Shown one piece after another: positions 25,229 to 38,095 of a stretch of 64,000 nt of DNA. The notes beneath the pieces were generated by a model that made no database searches, was not told the DNA's origin, and worked only from the letters and a program-made list of their open reading frames with translations. The stretch covers positions 25,783,832 to 25,847,831 of the forward strand of contig HG738137.1 of the NCBI GenBank assembly GCA_000499405.2. Direction: 5' to 3'. The DNA is from Onchocerca volvulus (taxonomy: Eukaryota; Nematoda; Chromadorea; Rhabditida; Onchocercidae). The position numbers and the translations under genes are program-made. Each line of letters begins with the position of its first letter. The stretch's first letter is position 1.

Positions 25229-26554
25229 ACAAAAATTTGTATTTTCTGCTATTGGAAAACTTCTTCAAAAAAGGTTTTGAACAAAACAGTTTTTAAATAG
25301 CACCTGATCACTAAAATAAATATATGTAATAGTTTAATTTAAGAATTTGAAAATTTGGTTTATTTAAAATCCAGTCTTAACAATCCTATGACCGGAATTG
25401 CTTCCTACATTAGAAAGCTCGGAAACGAAATTTCTGGAAAGCTGCAGAAGCAGTGACCATTCAATTGAATTCGACGCAATATTCCGTACTTTGTAAATTT
25501 TGGGTGTCGAATTGGGCACCACAACTTCGAGTAAAATTGTAAAAGTAGGTATACGATACTAAAATGACATCAACCGGACGGAAAAGATAATTTATCAGAA
25601 AATATTTTGTTTAATGCATTCCTTTTTTTTCTTTTTCTTTTTTTTTGAATGGCTAATTGTAATAAAATGAATTATTATTCTAAATTAATCTAATTAATAA
25701 ACAAAGCAATATAAAAATCAGAGATTAGGAAAAAAAAAGCGGTTTTAATGGCGGCAATCGAGTAGCTGATTGAATCACTCGATATTTTAATCGCCGCAGA
25801 TTATCCCAACTTTCGAAATTAAATAAGATAAAATGCATAAAGTGAATCTCGACTTGATAAAAATGTTTGTTTAGAGGCATAAAATAATTCTTTAAAATGA
25901 TTGATCATTATAATTTAATTTGGAATGATTTATTTGATAATTATATTTATCAAGTTATAAATTGCAAAAATTTTATTTACTGAATAGCAAATTTATCCAA
26001 GCGCCATAGATTGCTATCCCTAATTTTAATTCGAACATAATTAGATGTAGCTCGAACAGCAACTAATCCTAATTGTTTTTCGATTCAGTTAGATGAGTTT
26101 AGAAAAAAAAAACTTTATTTAATGAATTTGAATTTTATAGTTAAGGTAGCAAAATTCAAATTTTAAAAAGCAGTTAAAAATGGAAGAATTAAAGCGATTA
26201 TAGTAATCTTCACTCCGTACAAAATTTTTTACACTTATCATTTTGATAGCTTAAAATTATATTTGCAGCATTTTCGACGACATTTATTGCATTGTTCATT
26301 GTTGCTATTTATAATAGTATATTCATTTTGTGGTGGTCTAGTTTTTTACAAATTAGAAGGAGATGCAGCAAAATCCCTTCAGAATGAAAAAATTATTAAA
26401 ACAAATTTATGCATCGAACAGGTAAATCTATATCATATCATATTTCTCATTATTTATTACAATAAAAAATCTTTCAGGCCGACTGTGATATCATGAATGA
26501 TAAATTGTTAACAATCACACACAATATATACCAAGTACAAGTAATAATAAATTT
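25229..26554 (+). repeat. Right copy of the TWK 5' segmental duplication
   Basis: Nearly identical to 1169-2497 over its whole length and in the same orientation, about 24 kb away. Weaker similarity to 2505-2960 continues at about 26600-27010, after an AT-rich insertion near 26560-26600. Confidence 0.9.
26269..26540 (+). pseudogene. Duplicated TWK M1 exons (truncated gene copy)
   Basis: Copies of two TWK exons, 26269-26421 and 26478-26540, keep intact frames, acceptors and donors. The M1 exon protein is identical to that at 2212-2364; the visible change in it is synonymous (CGG to CGA in the HFRRH codons). No copy of the P1 exon (the QIECCWRVN...GFGIVTTLG region) follows within the next several kilobases on this strand, so the copy cannot make a channel alone. 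It could be an inert partial duplicate, or be transcribed as a decoy exon. Confidence 0.8.
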
Positions 26555-27621
26555 ATAAAATCCTATCAGAATGAAAATAGTAGTAAATAATACAGTAAAT
26601 AATATATAATACAGTAAAACTATTGAATGTTTGGTAAATGCCAACAGCAGTAAACCATTTAATATGAAATGGATTTTTCCAAATTAGAAAATCAAAATAA
26701 AAACACATCAATTCTGTTTTTTTTTTTTTTTTTTTTATGATGAATTTTATACTTTCTCGCGAAAATTGTCCCTCAAATTAAAATTTTACTATTGTGAAAT
26801 ATTAAAGATTGAGAAATTTCAGTTCATTCAAAAAATATCATATTATCGATGACTTTTAGTTTTTTCCAGTTGTTTTGAAAAGTGGCACTAATTAAATGAA
26901 TTGTCTTTTCCTCCATAGAGATATTTTGACGCCATTTCCAAAATTAATTTTGATTCGATAATTAATCTTCAGGAATTAATTAAGCTGTGACGAATTTATT
27001 TCAATTTTTTCATCTTTTTTAGTTTAATGGTTTTATTGATAAATTGATAATATGTATCAGGAGCGGTGAAATGATGTACAAATTTATTTATTTATTTATT
27101 TTTTTCAATCAAAATCTTTTTAATCTTTTAGCAGTCCAATGAATGTATGGTTGTATATTTATTCTATCAATTTCTATTAATTCATCCATTTCATTTTTTC
27201 CTTTCATACATTTGAAATGCCACAATGATTATTTTATTCCTTTCTCGTTGGTTTATATATACTTATTATTTGCATTTGTATAATAAACTACCTTTCAATT
27301 TCATTATATATTTGTGAAATAAATTACCGAAAATTTTTTCACAAAAGAATAATAGCAATATATGAAGTAAACAAGTTCGGTTTACCTTGTCGTTTAACAT
27401 TTGAAAATAACAAAGAAAAACTAGAAAAATACTGGAATCGAAATGTAGTTTAGGATGTATTAAAGACAAATTTTCATACCAATAATCAAATATTATGTGT
27501 TATTATTCATTATCTTACTATGATTAATCCTAGCATGAGAAGAGAATGGTTATCTGATAATGCATTCATCTGTTATACAGTACTGCTAGAACTATTCCCA
27601 CTGAAAGATCAGGACTTGAAT

Positions 27622-27790
27622 TCGAAAATATCAGAATTATTCAACAGGAATATGTGTTAATGTTAGCTAATTTTAACAGAATATAATAAATCTGATATTA
27701 TTAAAAATAAATAAATATAAGCGATAGAATTCCAGATCAATTTTAGAAAACTGAGAATGATCTTTCAATTTTCAAAATATTTATTTTACT
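27622..27790 (+). repeat. Left arm of a long-range inverted repeat
   Basis: About 165 bp here match the reverse complement of 31020-31188. Shared text includes ttaatgttagctaattttaacagaatataata and, further in, tttagaaaactgagaatgat with a few differences. The arms are about 3.2 kb apart. No transposase-like frame was seen between them. Confidence 0.7.
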
Positions 27791-28485
27791 ACCGGCACCA
27801 ATTTTACCACCGGACCCATATATCATCGGCTGTTCATTTGATTACATTTCCGATCAATATCTGTCGGAAAACCCGAAATAATTTTTCTATCGCAACATAC
27901 TTACACTACAAAAAAATCATTTGAATCGTTATCCAATTCACATGTAATATCTTGTATGCTACTGTTATATGTAAGAATACACTCTATATGTTAATCATGC
28001 AACCTGTAAAATTCACATCCTGTATGCTAATCATGTAACATAAAAGTTTTTTCACATCCGATATGCCAAGTATTACAGAAATTATATCCTTTCTCATACC
28101 AATCTCTTAAAGCTGTGTAATTCTCTTTTTGTATTCTATAGGCCACACCCACTTATCTGGAATAGAAGGATTTATTCTAAAAATTGGTTTTATCTAGTAA
28201 CAGTGGTAAACTCGACTTCGATAAATTTCGACGGTTGTAATTGAAGCTAGTAGCTGCTGTAAACTGCTGTATTTTCGATCATAATTCTTCGATTTGGTAA
28301 TCCTCAGCTGTATAATTTTTATTTCATAAACTTCTACTTTCTAATTTTCTATTCTATATATTACTCTGTCATCAACTATTTGCGATATTAACAATAAAAA
28401 TAAAAATTAATTATCCATGCATTTCAGCGATTCTACTAAAATCTTAAGCCCTTACTTTTCACTAACATTAATCTTTTCTTTAAAG

Positions 28486-28830
28486 AGGAAAAAATTCACG
28501 ACAATATCCAGAAAAAAACATCAGTATCTTAGCTGCAAGTCCATCTTTTGAAATGGTGGCAACGAATCGTTTGGAAGAAATGCCACAAGGCTTGTCATCC
28601 AGTCGGCAAAATTTTCAAATTGCGATGAATCAACCTTTTGAATTCCTTATTGACAATTAATAGTTTTTCTGATCACTATTTTTAATTAAAAAAAAAAAAA
28701 CTTTTTTACTTATTTTCTAGTTTTCATTGCTTACGTTGAAGATGAGAATTTCGAACAGGGTACTAAAATAGACATCTGCTTCCGCAAATATTATTTTTTA
28801 TTTTGTGTTAAAGATTTTTCCATGTGAACA
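28486..28830 (+). pseudogene. Relic resembling a serpin C-terminus (tentative)
   Basis: After an acceptor-like ctttaaag, a 58-codon frame (28486-28660) reads ISILAASPSFEMVATNRLEE and ends NQPFEFLIDN, then a TAA. A second frame starts after tttctag at 28721 with FIAYVEDENFEQGTK. The order 'hinge/reactive-loop-like stretch, xPFxFLI, then xFIAxV' is that of the last 50 residues of serpins (PFxFxI...VLFxGxV). No donor joins the two parts in frame, and no upstream serpin exons were found. If correct this is a decayed 3' end; the alternative is a chance open frame in AT-rich DNA. Confidence 0.3.
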
Positions 28831-28899
28831 GTATATTTAAAAATTATTAAATTTGTAGAAATATACTTCGCGACAGCTTTTTATATTCAGTTAGTACTT

Positions 28900-31000
28900 T
28901 ATGTTACAGAACAGATACGCAACTTTTTTGCTTTCTTTGTAAAATAAATTTTTCGGAATTTATATCTGGAAATTTCATTGACGAAATGCATTTAAACAGT
29001 TAGTTTTTTACTGGCTTATTTTTATCTTTTCAAATATCATTTTCATTGTAACATGCTTTCCTTAAAGCTATGGTTCCTTTCAATTATTTTTTATAAAATT
29101 ATTTCAGGTTACATGTACATGATTCTTGAACTTTCAGTTATTGTAAATATAATGTCACAAAGACTTTTTAGTGGTTTTCTTTTTTGATCCCCATATCATT
29201 CGCATAATATTTTATTTGTTGATTTCTCTTTTGTGAAAATGTTTTTCGAATAGTTTTGGAGTTGTTTTTTGATTTCGAAATCAGTACTTTATGTATATTG
29301 ATAGAAGTTCGACTAAACACTCCTTGAGAGTGACACTCTTCGATCCTTAATCTATTCTTTATAACTAAGATTAATTTCTTTATCTAATTAATCGCTCAAT
29401 CTTTCTTTTTTAGTGAAACATTGTTGTTTAAAGTTTTTTGTTATGATCATTTATATTTTAACCATTTACAAATTATAATTTGTTTTTAAAATAGATTTGT
29501 TTGTTATTCTATTGATAAAAATACTGAAACGACAGATTTCATCTTGGAGCAAAGCAGTGTGCTATATGCATAATAATGTTCACCAAAAATTTGAAACTTG
29601 AAAACATTTGAGATCATAAGAAAAATATTACTGCAACCAAGAACAGTGACCAAAACAACTGAAATTTTTTGAAAGAAATTCTACGATCATAGTAATAAAC
29701 TGGCAATATCGTTGTAGTAAGACCAGCATTTGATATATGCTTCCATTATGATACTAATGAAGGCATATTATTGAACTAGTGACTTTACTCAAGACTGGAC
29801 TCCACACTTGGTCTATGTCAATTAAAACTCTAACAAGCTCTATAAAAGCCACTTGTTTTTATAAAACTTTTAGTGATATTAACTTATTTTGATGTTAAAC
29901 TTGTCTCTTTTTTGCTGTGATATTTTTCCTGATTCTGGAAAATTTTCTTTTTATTTTTGATGACTGCTTTGTGTTAGGAAATATCTGAGGAAATAATTCA
30001 TTTTTCTCTAGGTTCTAGAAAACGATAAATTCAGTCACCCCAGTCTTTTGTCAGAAATTCTAACAGAAGAATTTTTTGGATGAAAGTTTCGAATCCAGAA
30101 GTTATTATTGTACTTTGAGATATTATTGATGTTATTTTATGTTTCATGCAGAAAATAACACCCTACATTTCTGAAAAATTCTGGAAAATTTGTTTTCATC
30201 ATGGGAATAAAGTAACATGGGAAGTTAAAATGAGACATATGTAAATAACAATAATCCGGTGAAAAGAGTTGTTGTATTTATTGATTCAGATTTTTTACAG
30301 AATTTACAAGAATAAATGAGAAAAATCAATATTTGAGCTATTTTATACAAAATTTTTTTGTCCAGAATCCAAGTTTAGTTCTAAATATGTAATAATTGGA
30401 ATAATCCTGATTGGCAGTATCTAGCGACATCATCGCAGAAGTGAAGATTTTCAAAAAATAGTCTTGAATAATACTGTCCATTTCGAAAAGGTGCAATAGC
30501 GAATGTTAGTTGTAATTTTTTCCATAAATCTTGTCTTCGCATTTCTTATGAAAAAATAAGTAAAAGCAAAGTAATGAAGAGTTCCCCATATGAGAAATGT
30601 CTATTATTTAAATTCGAAACATATGGCATTGAAGTAATGCATCAGATGGAACTTCCGTCATTCAAATTATAATGAAAATTAATTTTCAATTATTACAAAT
30701 AAAATGAGAAATGTTCGCTGTATTACCAGACCTAATTTATACTTACCTTTAATAGATACCTATGATAAATTAACAAATGAAAATTTCGCCAAAGATAAGT
30801 TAATTCTCAATTATTTTATATATGCTTCCGGTTCTAATGGACACTTTCAATCTATTACATATTCCAGAAATTAGTTTTCTCAATAGGATATTACTGAATT
30901 CTCTAATAGATAGATACATGCATTTGTGGTATTTATCCTTTATTTCTGCACAAATATGCATAATACTTCAGCTTTTTATCTCTCCTATATTTCGGGAAAG
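28900..31000. other. Gap without a supported gene
   Basis: AT-rich sequence with only short, composition-driven open frames on both strands. No domain motifs or phase-consistent splice chains were seen. Confidence 0.5.
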
Positions 31001-31019
31001 AAGTAGTATTCGAATTTGA

Positions 31020-31188
31020 TAAGTATTTTGAAAGTTGAAAAATCACTCTCAGTTTTCTAAAATTAGTCTGGAATTCGAAAATATGTCACTTATATTTAGT
31101 TATTTTTTTAATAGCATCAGATTTTATTATATTCTGTTAAAATTAGCTAACATTAACATACATTCCTATCAGATATTTTCTCTATAAA
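31020..31188 (-). repeat. Right arm of the long-range inverted repeat
   Basis: Reverse-complement partner of 27622-27790. Similarity stops abruptly on both sides. Together the arms could mark the ends of a roughly 3.5 kb non-autonomous element or be two independent insertions of one repeat. Confidence 0.7.
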
Positions 31189-31896
31189 TTATAGTTTTCT
31201 TTGATAAATGAATAATGTCAAATTGTAGAATCAGTAATTATTTCGACTTCAGGTAAGTTAGAAAGAAGTTATGTTGAAGGCATATTGAGTTTCCAGGTGA
31301 TTCTTAGCAGTTCGTATGGTTTTCTTGCTTACTTGGATACCTACTTGTTTCTATCAATGGATTATATTTTCAGTTTTATTCATTTTCCATGCAAATTTCT
31401 TTTCATAAAAATTTAATCATTCTCATACTTTACATTTTGTTTCAATTTTTTGAAATTTTAAAGCATCACTGTTTGGTCATTCATATCAAATCCAATTTTC
31501 TGTTTTAAAAAGTTAGAAAGTTGTGCGTTTTTCATTCTGCTCCAGGCCTTTTTCTAACTCAGCGTAGCGTGACTAGAATGTTCATCGACATCTAAAAATT
31601 TCAGTTATTTGCAAAATCAATATTCATTGCAAATTTTGCTACACTTATTAACTGGTAAATTAAACTGGTATGAGTAATTAAAACAAATAATAAAAAATTC
31701 AAGAAATATTTCTTTCAATTCAATAATTTCCTAGATCGATTTTTCGATGCTGTATTTCAAGAAATATGTTTCCATGGTATCCCTATTTTAATATCAATTT
31801 TTTAATATTTACTTAGTATACTATTGAAACATATTTTTCAGTGATAAGATAAATACGGCATTACGTATGACTATTCTTGATGAGTTTGATGAAATT

Positions 31897-32370
31897 CATT
31901 GAAAAGTATCACTGAAAAGACAGTATCTGCAAATCGAATTTCTAAACTGTTGAAAGGGATTTTTACAAAATTATTTCTTCGATTACTAGATTTTCTGTCT
32001 TGAATTATTCTCAATTCATTATTATTCGCGTACTCAATAATTTATCGTAATATTCAGAAATAAATTTACTCGTTCTTTGAGAGTATAAAAAATTTTTACA
32101 AAAACTTCGTTATCTCATTTTTTAATATCCTAAAGGAAAATATTGGAATTTAGTTATTTTCCCGAGGTAACAACCATTTCTGAGTCAATTCAGCAACTAC
32201 ACATAGTAATTGATTTAGGCTTTTCTAAGGAAAGATCAATGAAATACAAACTCAAATGAAGTTTTGCTGCAATAAATCTTTCCGGCTACTTTTTGAGTAA
32301 TCATGCGTGATTCCGTTTCACCGCATTACTGAAAAGACAATATCTGCAAATCGAATTTTGAAACAAATCA
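31897..32370 (+). repeat. Short direct repeat pair
   Basis: The text ctgaaaagacagtatctgca plus aatcgaattt near 31913 recurs as ctgaaaagacaatatctgca plus aatcgaattt near 32330. The surrounding sequence is AT-rich and non-coding. Confidence 0.6.
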
Positions 32371-33199
32371 TATCCTTTATATTATATTATTCTAAAAAAA
32401 AAAAAAAAGTTGTAAATATAAAAAGAAAAAGTTTTATCTGCTTTTTTAACATTAAAAAGATGGATTAACATGTATGGCTAAATGATTGTCACGCTAAGGT
32501 CCTTTTCTAGCTATAATAAGCATGCCGTTATATTAGCGATGGAAAAAAATTTTTTCGAAAGCAATTATTTTTTGAAAAAATTTGTACATTAAAGACAACA
32601 ACGATCAATCGTAATTGCAGTTTTCCTCATTTCATAAACTCATCACATATCAACTCTCTGAAGCATCGAACGGCGTAAAATAATTATCAACTGAAGTAAA
32701 GTAAGTTTCAGATAAATTTGCTAAGGTACTTTTGAAATGGTTTGCAAATAACTTCGAAAAAATTCTCATTTACATCTCTTCACAAAAATTTTTTTGATCG
32801 TTCTCCATTTATCATGAAGTAATAATTATGATTCAGTTGCTTTGAATAGTAATATAATGACAACCTCTCGTATAAATCGTAAAATGCTTTGAGTCATTTA
32901 CATTTTTGATTTTGTTTTGGTCTATTCTTTTTGTCTCTATGAAGTGCTCGAACTTTTTCCGACATTTAACTTATCCTCAGTTCTTTTTATTCTTATCATA
33001 CATTTTCAGTGAATACCTCATGGATGATTACTGCTTTGTAATTTTTCATTCTTATGCATATACAGCTCTAGGAATGAATTTAAAGTTGCTTTTATGGAAA
33101 TTTAGAAGTTGCGCATGATGTCGTAATTCAAAAAATGCGATCACTGACGCCATTTATGAGTTAAGTTTGAGCACTTTCAGTTTAAGATCAAGCGGGATA

Positions 33200-35563
33200 A
33201 TGGCATTGCTGATACCAATCATACCATGTGTATGTATTTTTGTACTATGTTTTTTAACTGGCTTTATTGGCAATACTTTGCTCATCGTGGCTACTATTCA
33301 GAACAAGTATGTCACTAATTGGTTGGAATTAATGAATATTTTTTGATCACTAATGATCATTTGATCAATAATAATAGTATAATATCATTACCGTTTTTCA
33401 ATTTTTGAACAGAATGTAAAAAAGAAGAACCTTAGATATAAAGCAAATATAATTAGTCGATTAATTTGCTTTTAAAGATAGCATAAAATCGGACAAGATT
33501 AGAATGGAAGATTCAAGGATTCAAAGAACACTTCAGAGCAAAATAAGGAAGAGAGAGATACGCCTTAAAAAAGGAAAGTTCAGACATAAGCATATAATTG
33601 TATGCAAATATGAATACTTTACAATCTTTCGTAGTAAATATGAAATATCAATTTCAACTTCAAAAATTTCAAATTCCAAATTGCAAAATGATTTCGGGAT
33701 TATAAATTCATGAGAATTCCAGACGTCTACATACTATTAGCAATATATGCATAGCACTGAGTGGATTTTGCAATGTTCTTCATCAAATCGGCCACATCCC
33801 ATTTGCATACTTTATTTTCACCGGAATTACTTTTATACCATTACGAAGATGCATTTGGATCCAATCAATACCCAATTTCGGCATGAATTTTACAACGAGT
33901 ATATTATTTCCTATTGGTGTGGATAGAGCTATCGCCATTTTAAAACCTTTAAGGTAAGTATTTGGACAAGATGAGCAAGTTCAACTTTTCTGCCGGTTGC
34001 AGGCAGTTACGTTCATCAAAAATGCCGGAATAAAATTATTTGCACCTTCTTTCCAAGTCGAATATATTTCTGAATAAAATCTATTATTATTATTTGCAGT
34101 TATCAAAAAATGATAAAGAAGTTTTATATCCCAGCAGCAATGATCCTACCAGCTGTAGTTTATGCAGTCGCCATGCTTATATTGATTTTTATATGTGATG
34201 GAGATAATGAGTAAGCTATATTTTCCAGACAAATACTTAATAAATTAATAATTAATATCACTCTTAATTAGCAGTAATACTCGGAAAAGAACTTGTGCGA
34301 AAGGACTAAAATGCTTAATAAGAAAGAGACGAGAGTTTTCTCAGAGAAAATTGATAAAATGTCAATCCATATTTAATGAGTAAATTACATTTTTTAACAA
34401 GTGATTAATGGCAATTACCAGTGTTACTTGCGTAGAAAAAAACTTATTTGCTTCGTTTTCTTCTGATTGATGTGAAAAAAATGGCAAACTTTTTTTTTCC
34501 TATTAGAATAAATATGAAACGAAGAATTAATAAGGGAGAAATGAGAAATATAACAGAGAATGATCTTAAAGAAAGTTTGTTACTGAAAGCATAGAAGTAC
34601 AAAAACTTCGAAATATTTAAGTGAATAACATCCGCAGTTTAAAAAAAAATATATGGCATATTCATACTCGAAATGTGCGCTTCGCGCTCTTATATCTATT
34701 CCTATTCCTTAAATACCTTTCTGTTTCATTTGCAGTGCTAAAGTAATTTGTGTTGTGGTAGCAGTATACAATGATGGCATGTCAAATTCGATTTGGAGTA
34801 TTTCATCAGCCTCTATCAGTTTGGCAACAGTTTTACTTTATGCAATACTGAGCCAAGTCGCAGTGAAGACTAGAACAAGTGAGCAATTTAACTGAATAAT
34901 AAAATAAAGTAAATGACAACCCGAATGATGCTCGCTCGAAATATTCCACCGTATGTTCATATTACTGCAAATATCTCTCGTTTTTTCATTATTCAGCTGG
35001 ATCGTTGTCATTTCTATGTTAGAATAATTCCATTAAAGATTTTATGGGAATTTAAATAAGCATGGATAAGTGAAATATTGCGATAGTGAGATGCCCTTTT
35101 TAATTTCAGCAACTACAAATTTCGAATTGTTGCAAACATTAAAAATGATTGTGGCATTTATTGGGTTAGGAGAATTAACATCAATGATGATCTACCTGTT
35201 GACACTATTCTTCGAATTTTCCGAAATGATGGCATTTTATATCGGATGCTATGCTGGAATATTTGCTAATATAAGCATTTCATGCAATTGCTTATTTTAT
35301 TATTGGAGAAGGTAAAAATTAACAAACTTTCAAGAAGAAAAATTTTAATGTTGAAATACTGTGTTTTAAATACTAATGTGACTTCAACGGTTAATAATAA
35401 CAATATGATTGGTAATTATAAAAGATTTTATAAGAAATGTTATTGCAGTAAGGAATATCGAAACGAATTTCGAAGGCAATTCAGGAAACTTCTGCGCTTA
35501 GAGAATACCGTTCATCCGGCACCAACAAATACAATGCAGCTTGTGACCACAATTCACCGATAA
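33200..35563 (+). CDS. Seven-transmembrane GPCR, srsx-like family
   Basis: Rhodopsin-type receptor, most like the nematode chemoreceptor family srsx. Six phase-consistent exons, 33200-33306, 33723-33953, 34100-34210, 34736-34878, 35110-35311 and 35449-35563 (TAA), give 302 residues, a normal full length. The start ATG leads directly into TM1 with [15 protein letters not shown] (the conserved GN). TM3 is followed by [15 protein letters not shown], where VDRA replaces DRY as is usual in these receptors. TM4 starts [16 protein letters not shown]5 ([19 protein letters not shown]) ends in basic KTRT, TM6 begins [13 protein letters not shown], and TM7 leads into [20 protein letters not shown], the helix-8 basic region. 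The ligand is unknown. It is an isolated gene with no neighbouring receptor copies. Expression in chemosensory neurons is a family expectation, not seen here. Confidence 0.88.
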
Positions 35564-36115
35564 GAAAGCTCCATAATAGTCTGCAGAGAATCTTGTGAAT
35601 GTAATCTCGTAATGTGAATGATAATGATAAATTAGAGATTAATTGGGAATTTTTCAATTTTAGTTTTTTTAGCGATGATTGTTATGTAAATTCCATAATT
35701 TAACTAAAATTTCATGTAGTTTTTCGTATCAATTGATTGATAGATATAATAACGAGAATGTTTGAATCAAAAGTTATTTTTGTAATAAAATCGATTAGTC
35801 TCAATTGCAAAAAACACAGAGTAATTGATTTTTATTGTGGTACCCTACTTCCAGCCAATCAATACTTTTTTCTAGCTGGAACAAAAAATACCTTATATTT
35901 CTTTTTCCGTTATTATGTGAAGTGAACCTTAAGTTTCGTATATATACTTCAGAGAAAATTATTGATTAGGTCAGATGTTTTTTATTTGATAATTTGGCGA
36001 TTACACTTAATTTACTGCGAGACAGAGGATTTACTCAGATGATTGGAGCTAAAATTGAGTATGATTTTTTAAAGCTTTTTCTTATTATGAGTTTTTTTTC
36101 CTTAAGATTGATGCT

Positions 36116-36229
36116 AAAATTGAGAATGAGCTAAACAAGCATTTAGGTGGTATATGCTTAAATTGGGGATGTATACCGACAAAATCACTACTTTGGGCAT
36201 TTGAAGTCTCTAGGCTCAGAAAAAGGTTG
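36116..36229 (+). pseudogene. lpd: Fragment of bacterial-type dihydrolipoyl dehydrogenase (putative Wolbachia insert)
   Basis: A 38-codon frame contains LGGICLNWGCIPTKSLL followed by WAFEVSRLRK and then TAA. GGxCLNxGCxPxK is the redox-active disulfide signature of dihydrolipoamide dehydrogenase, the E3 subunit of 2-oxoacid dehydrogenase complexes. The form GGICLNWGCIPTKSLL is the alphaproteobacterial type, as expected for Wolbachia or Rickettsia. The animal mitochondrial enzyme instead reads GGTCLNVGCIPSKALL. The FAD-binding N-terminus (GxGxxG) and the rest are absent, and there are no splice sites around it. I infer a short decayed piece of endosymbiont DNA in the worm nucleus. The fragment cannot be functional. 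Confidence 0.72.
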
Positions 36230-36262
36230 TAAAAGTTTGGAATAAGTAACTAATATCAAAAA

Positions 36263-36430
36263 CTAAGCTTTACTAGCCTCAGTCATCTTATATTTTTCTT
36301 CACGCATCTTAAATGCACCAGCGCGTTTATTGTAAGCATCTGTCATTTCAGCTTACAGACAATCAGCATAAGTTTTTCCACGCTTTTTACGAGCTGCAGA
36401 AGCAGGAGTGCGTATTACTGTAGCAGTTGA
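36263..36430 (-). pseudogene. Unrecognised coding relic with in-frame stop
   Basis: On the minus strand 56 codons read TPASAARKKRGKTYADCL, a TAA, then AEMTDAYNKRAGAFKMREEK and finally MTEASKA before a TAG. The composition (basic, then helical and charged, with very little AT-driven residue bias) looks like former coding sequence. I do not recognise the family. It lies 34 bases from the lpd fragment but on the other strand. It could be part of the same insert or a processed host pseudogene. Confidence 0.4.
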
Positions 36431-38095
36431 CTAATTCAGCAAAAACAAAACAAGATTTTTTCATTACATTTCATGCTGCCAACGTCATTTTCATCGCCAG
36501 TGACCTTTTCCTGTAAACATGTTAAACTTAAAAGTGAAAGCGGGAAGTTAGATACAACATTTCCTATTTCAAATTAACAATGCATGAAAAATCAACCATA
36601 AATCAGAATTGCTCACTATATACTTGTTAATTGCTATCTTATTTTTGCAGAAAAGTTGAATTTTTTTAATAGATTCAAAAGAAGCAATCCAGAAATATAT
36701 TGTTCTATACAAAAAAAGTTGATCAAGTATTATAAACTAAATATCGAGAAATTCTCAGGAAATTATTCACAGCAGTATATTCCGTGAAAAAGAATTTTTA
36801 GAAATAAGAAAATTTATATTTCTTTATACCGCGATTTCACACAGGATGGCTCTAATTCGATCAGTTCAATTGCAAAATTTCTACATCCTTATTTCTGTAT
36901 TCATTTGTGCAATATTAATCCTCACATGCCGTTTTTTTCGAAGTTTCAGAGCACATGAAGAGTTCATTGAAATCGGATAAACTGGAAAAATGAACTTATT
37001 TACATAAAGTTTTGATTTGGGATTCTTCGAAATCTGATAAAATTGAAATATTGTGAAACTCCTTCATAACGTCAGTACATAGTGGTATTAGATACTGCAA
37101 GCAAATCGTAACGATTAGAATACACATTATAAGATCATGTACACATAGATGAAAAATGTAACATAAAAAAAAAATGATTGAAAATTATTATATTATAAAT
37201 TTTTTTACTGTTCTTATAATAAGAATTTAATATTATGACGGTAGCTCAAATTATTTTTAATGAACCACATGAGAAATAAATAGAAAAAAAGATTGCAATC
37301 AAGTTTGACTGATCATCATGCAAATAATTAGACTACAACAATTTTAAATGCACCAAAGTTTTTGTAAACAAACTTTTGGGATGTTTTCTTAGGTGAAATA
37401 ATTAAATAGAAATCGATAATAAATGGTTCAGTTGATAATTGTAATAAACATTATCGACTGTTAGCTTAATAATATCATTATAACACATCATTCAAATTTA
37501 GAGCATCCTTCCAATCAAATGATATGTTCTGTATAGAATTTGGACTCCGAAAATATCGTAAAAAAACAATACCATTGTGAAATTCTGAAAAAAAGAGGAA
37601 AAAAAAAGCGGGATGAATCATTCAACAAGTCATTCGCAATTAGAATAGAGTGGTCAAAAAAAAAAAAAAAACAGCAAAAATAATCGCCATACAATGTATA
37701 TAATTTTAATACTATTTTTATTGGTATAACCAGCTCCATTAAGAGAACGAACATGTACAAGAAAACAAGAAAAGAAAATTTTTAAGTATAAAATAGGCTT
37801 AGGAATAAGAAATGACAGATGATGCCAATAATATAAGCAAACAAATATAATTTTATTCTAATTTCAGAAATTTCCCTTCATTTTAATTTAATCTAAACTC
37901 TATCATTATTTGATCTTAGTTTAAAAATAAGTAAAACTATATTCAAAATTCAGACAATGTTTACCAATAGGACTGAAAAGTGGGATAAATTCGTTCGCTA
38001 ATGATGAAAATGTTAAGTGCTTGAAATATAAAAATTTTCAAATATTTCATTATTTAAATAAATTTTAACAATTTTCGAACAAAATAAAATTATAT

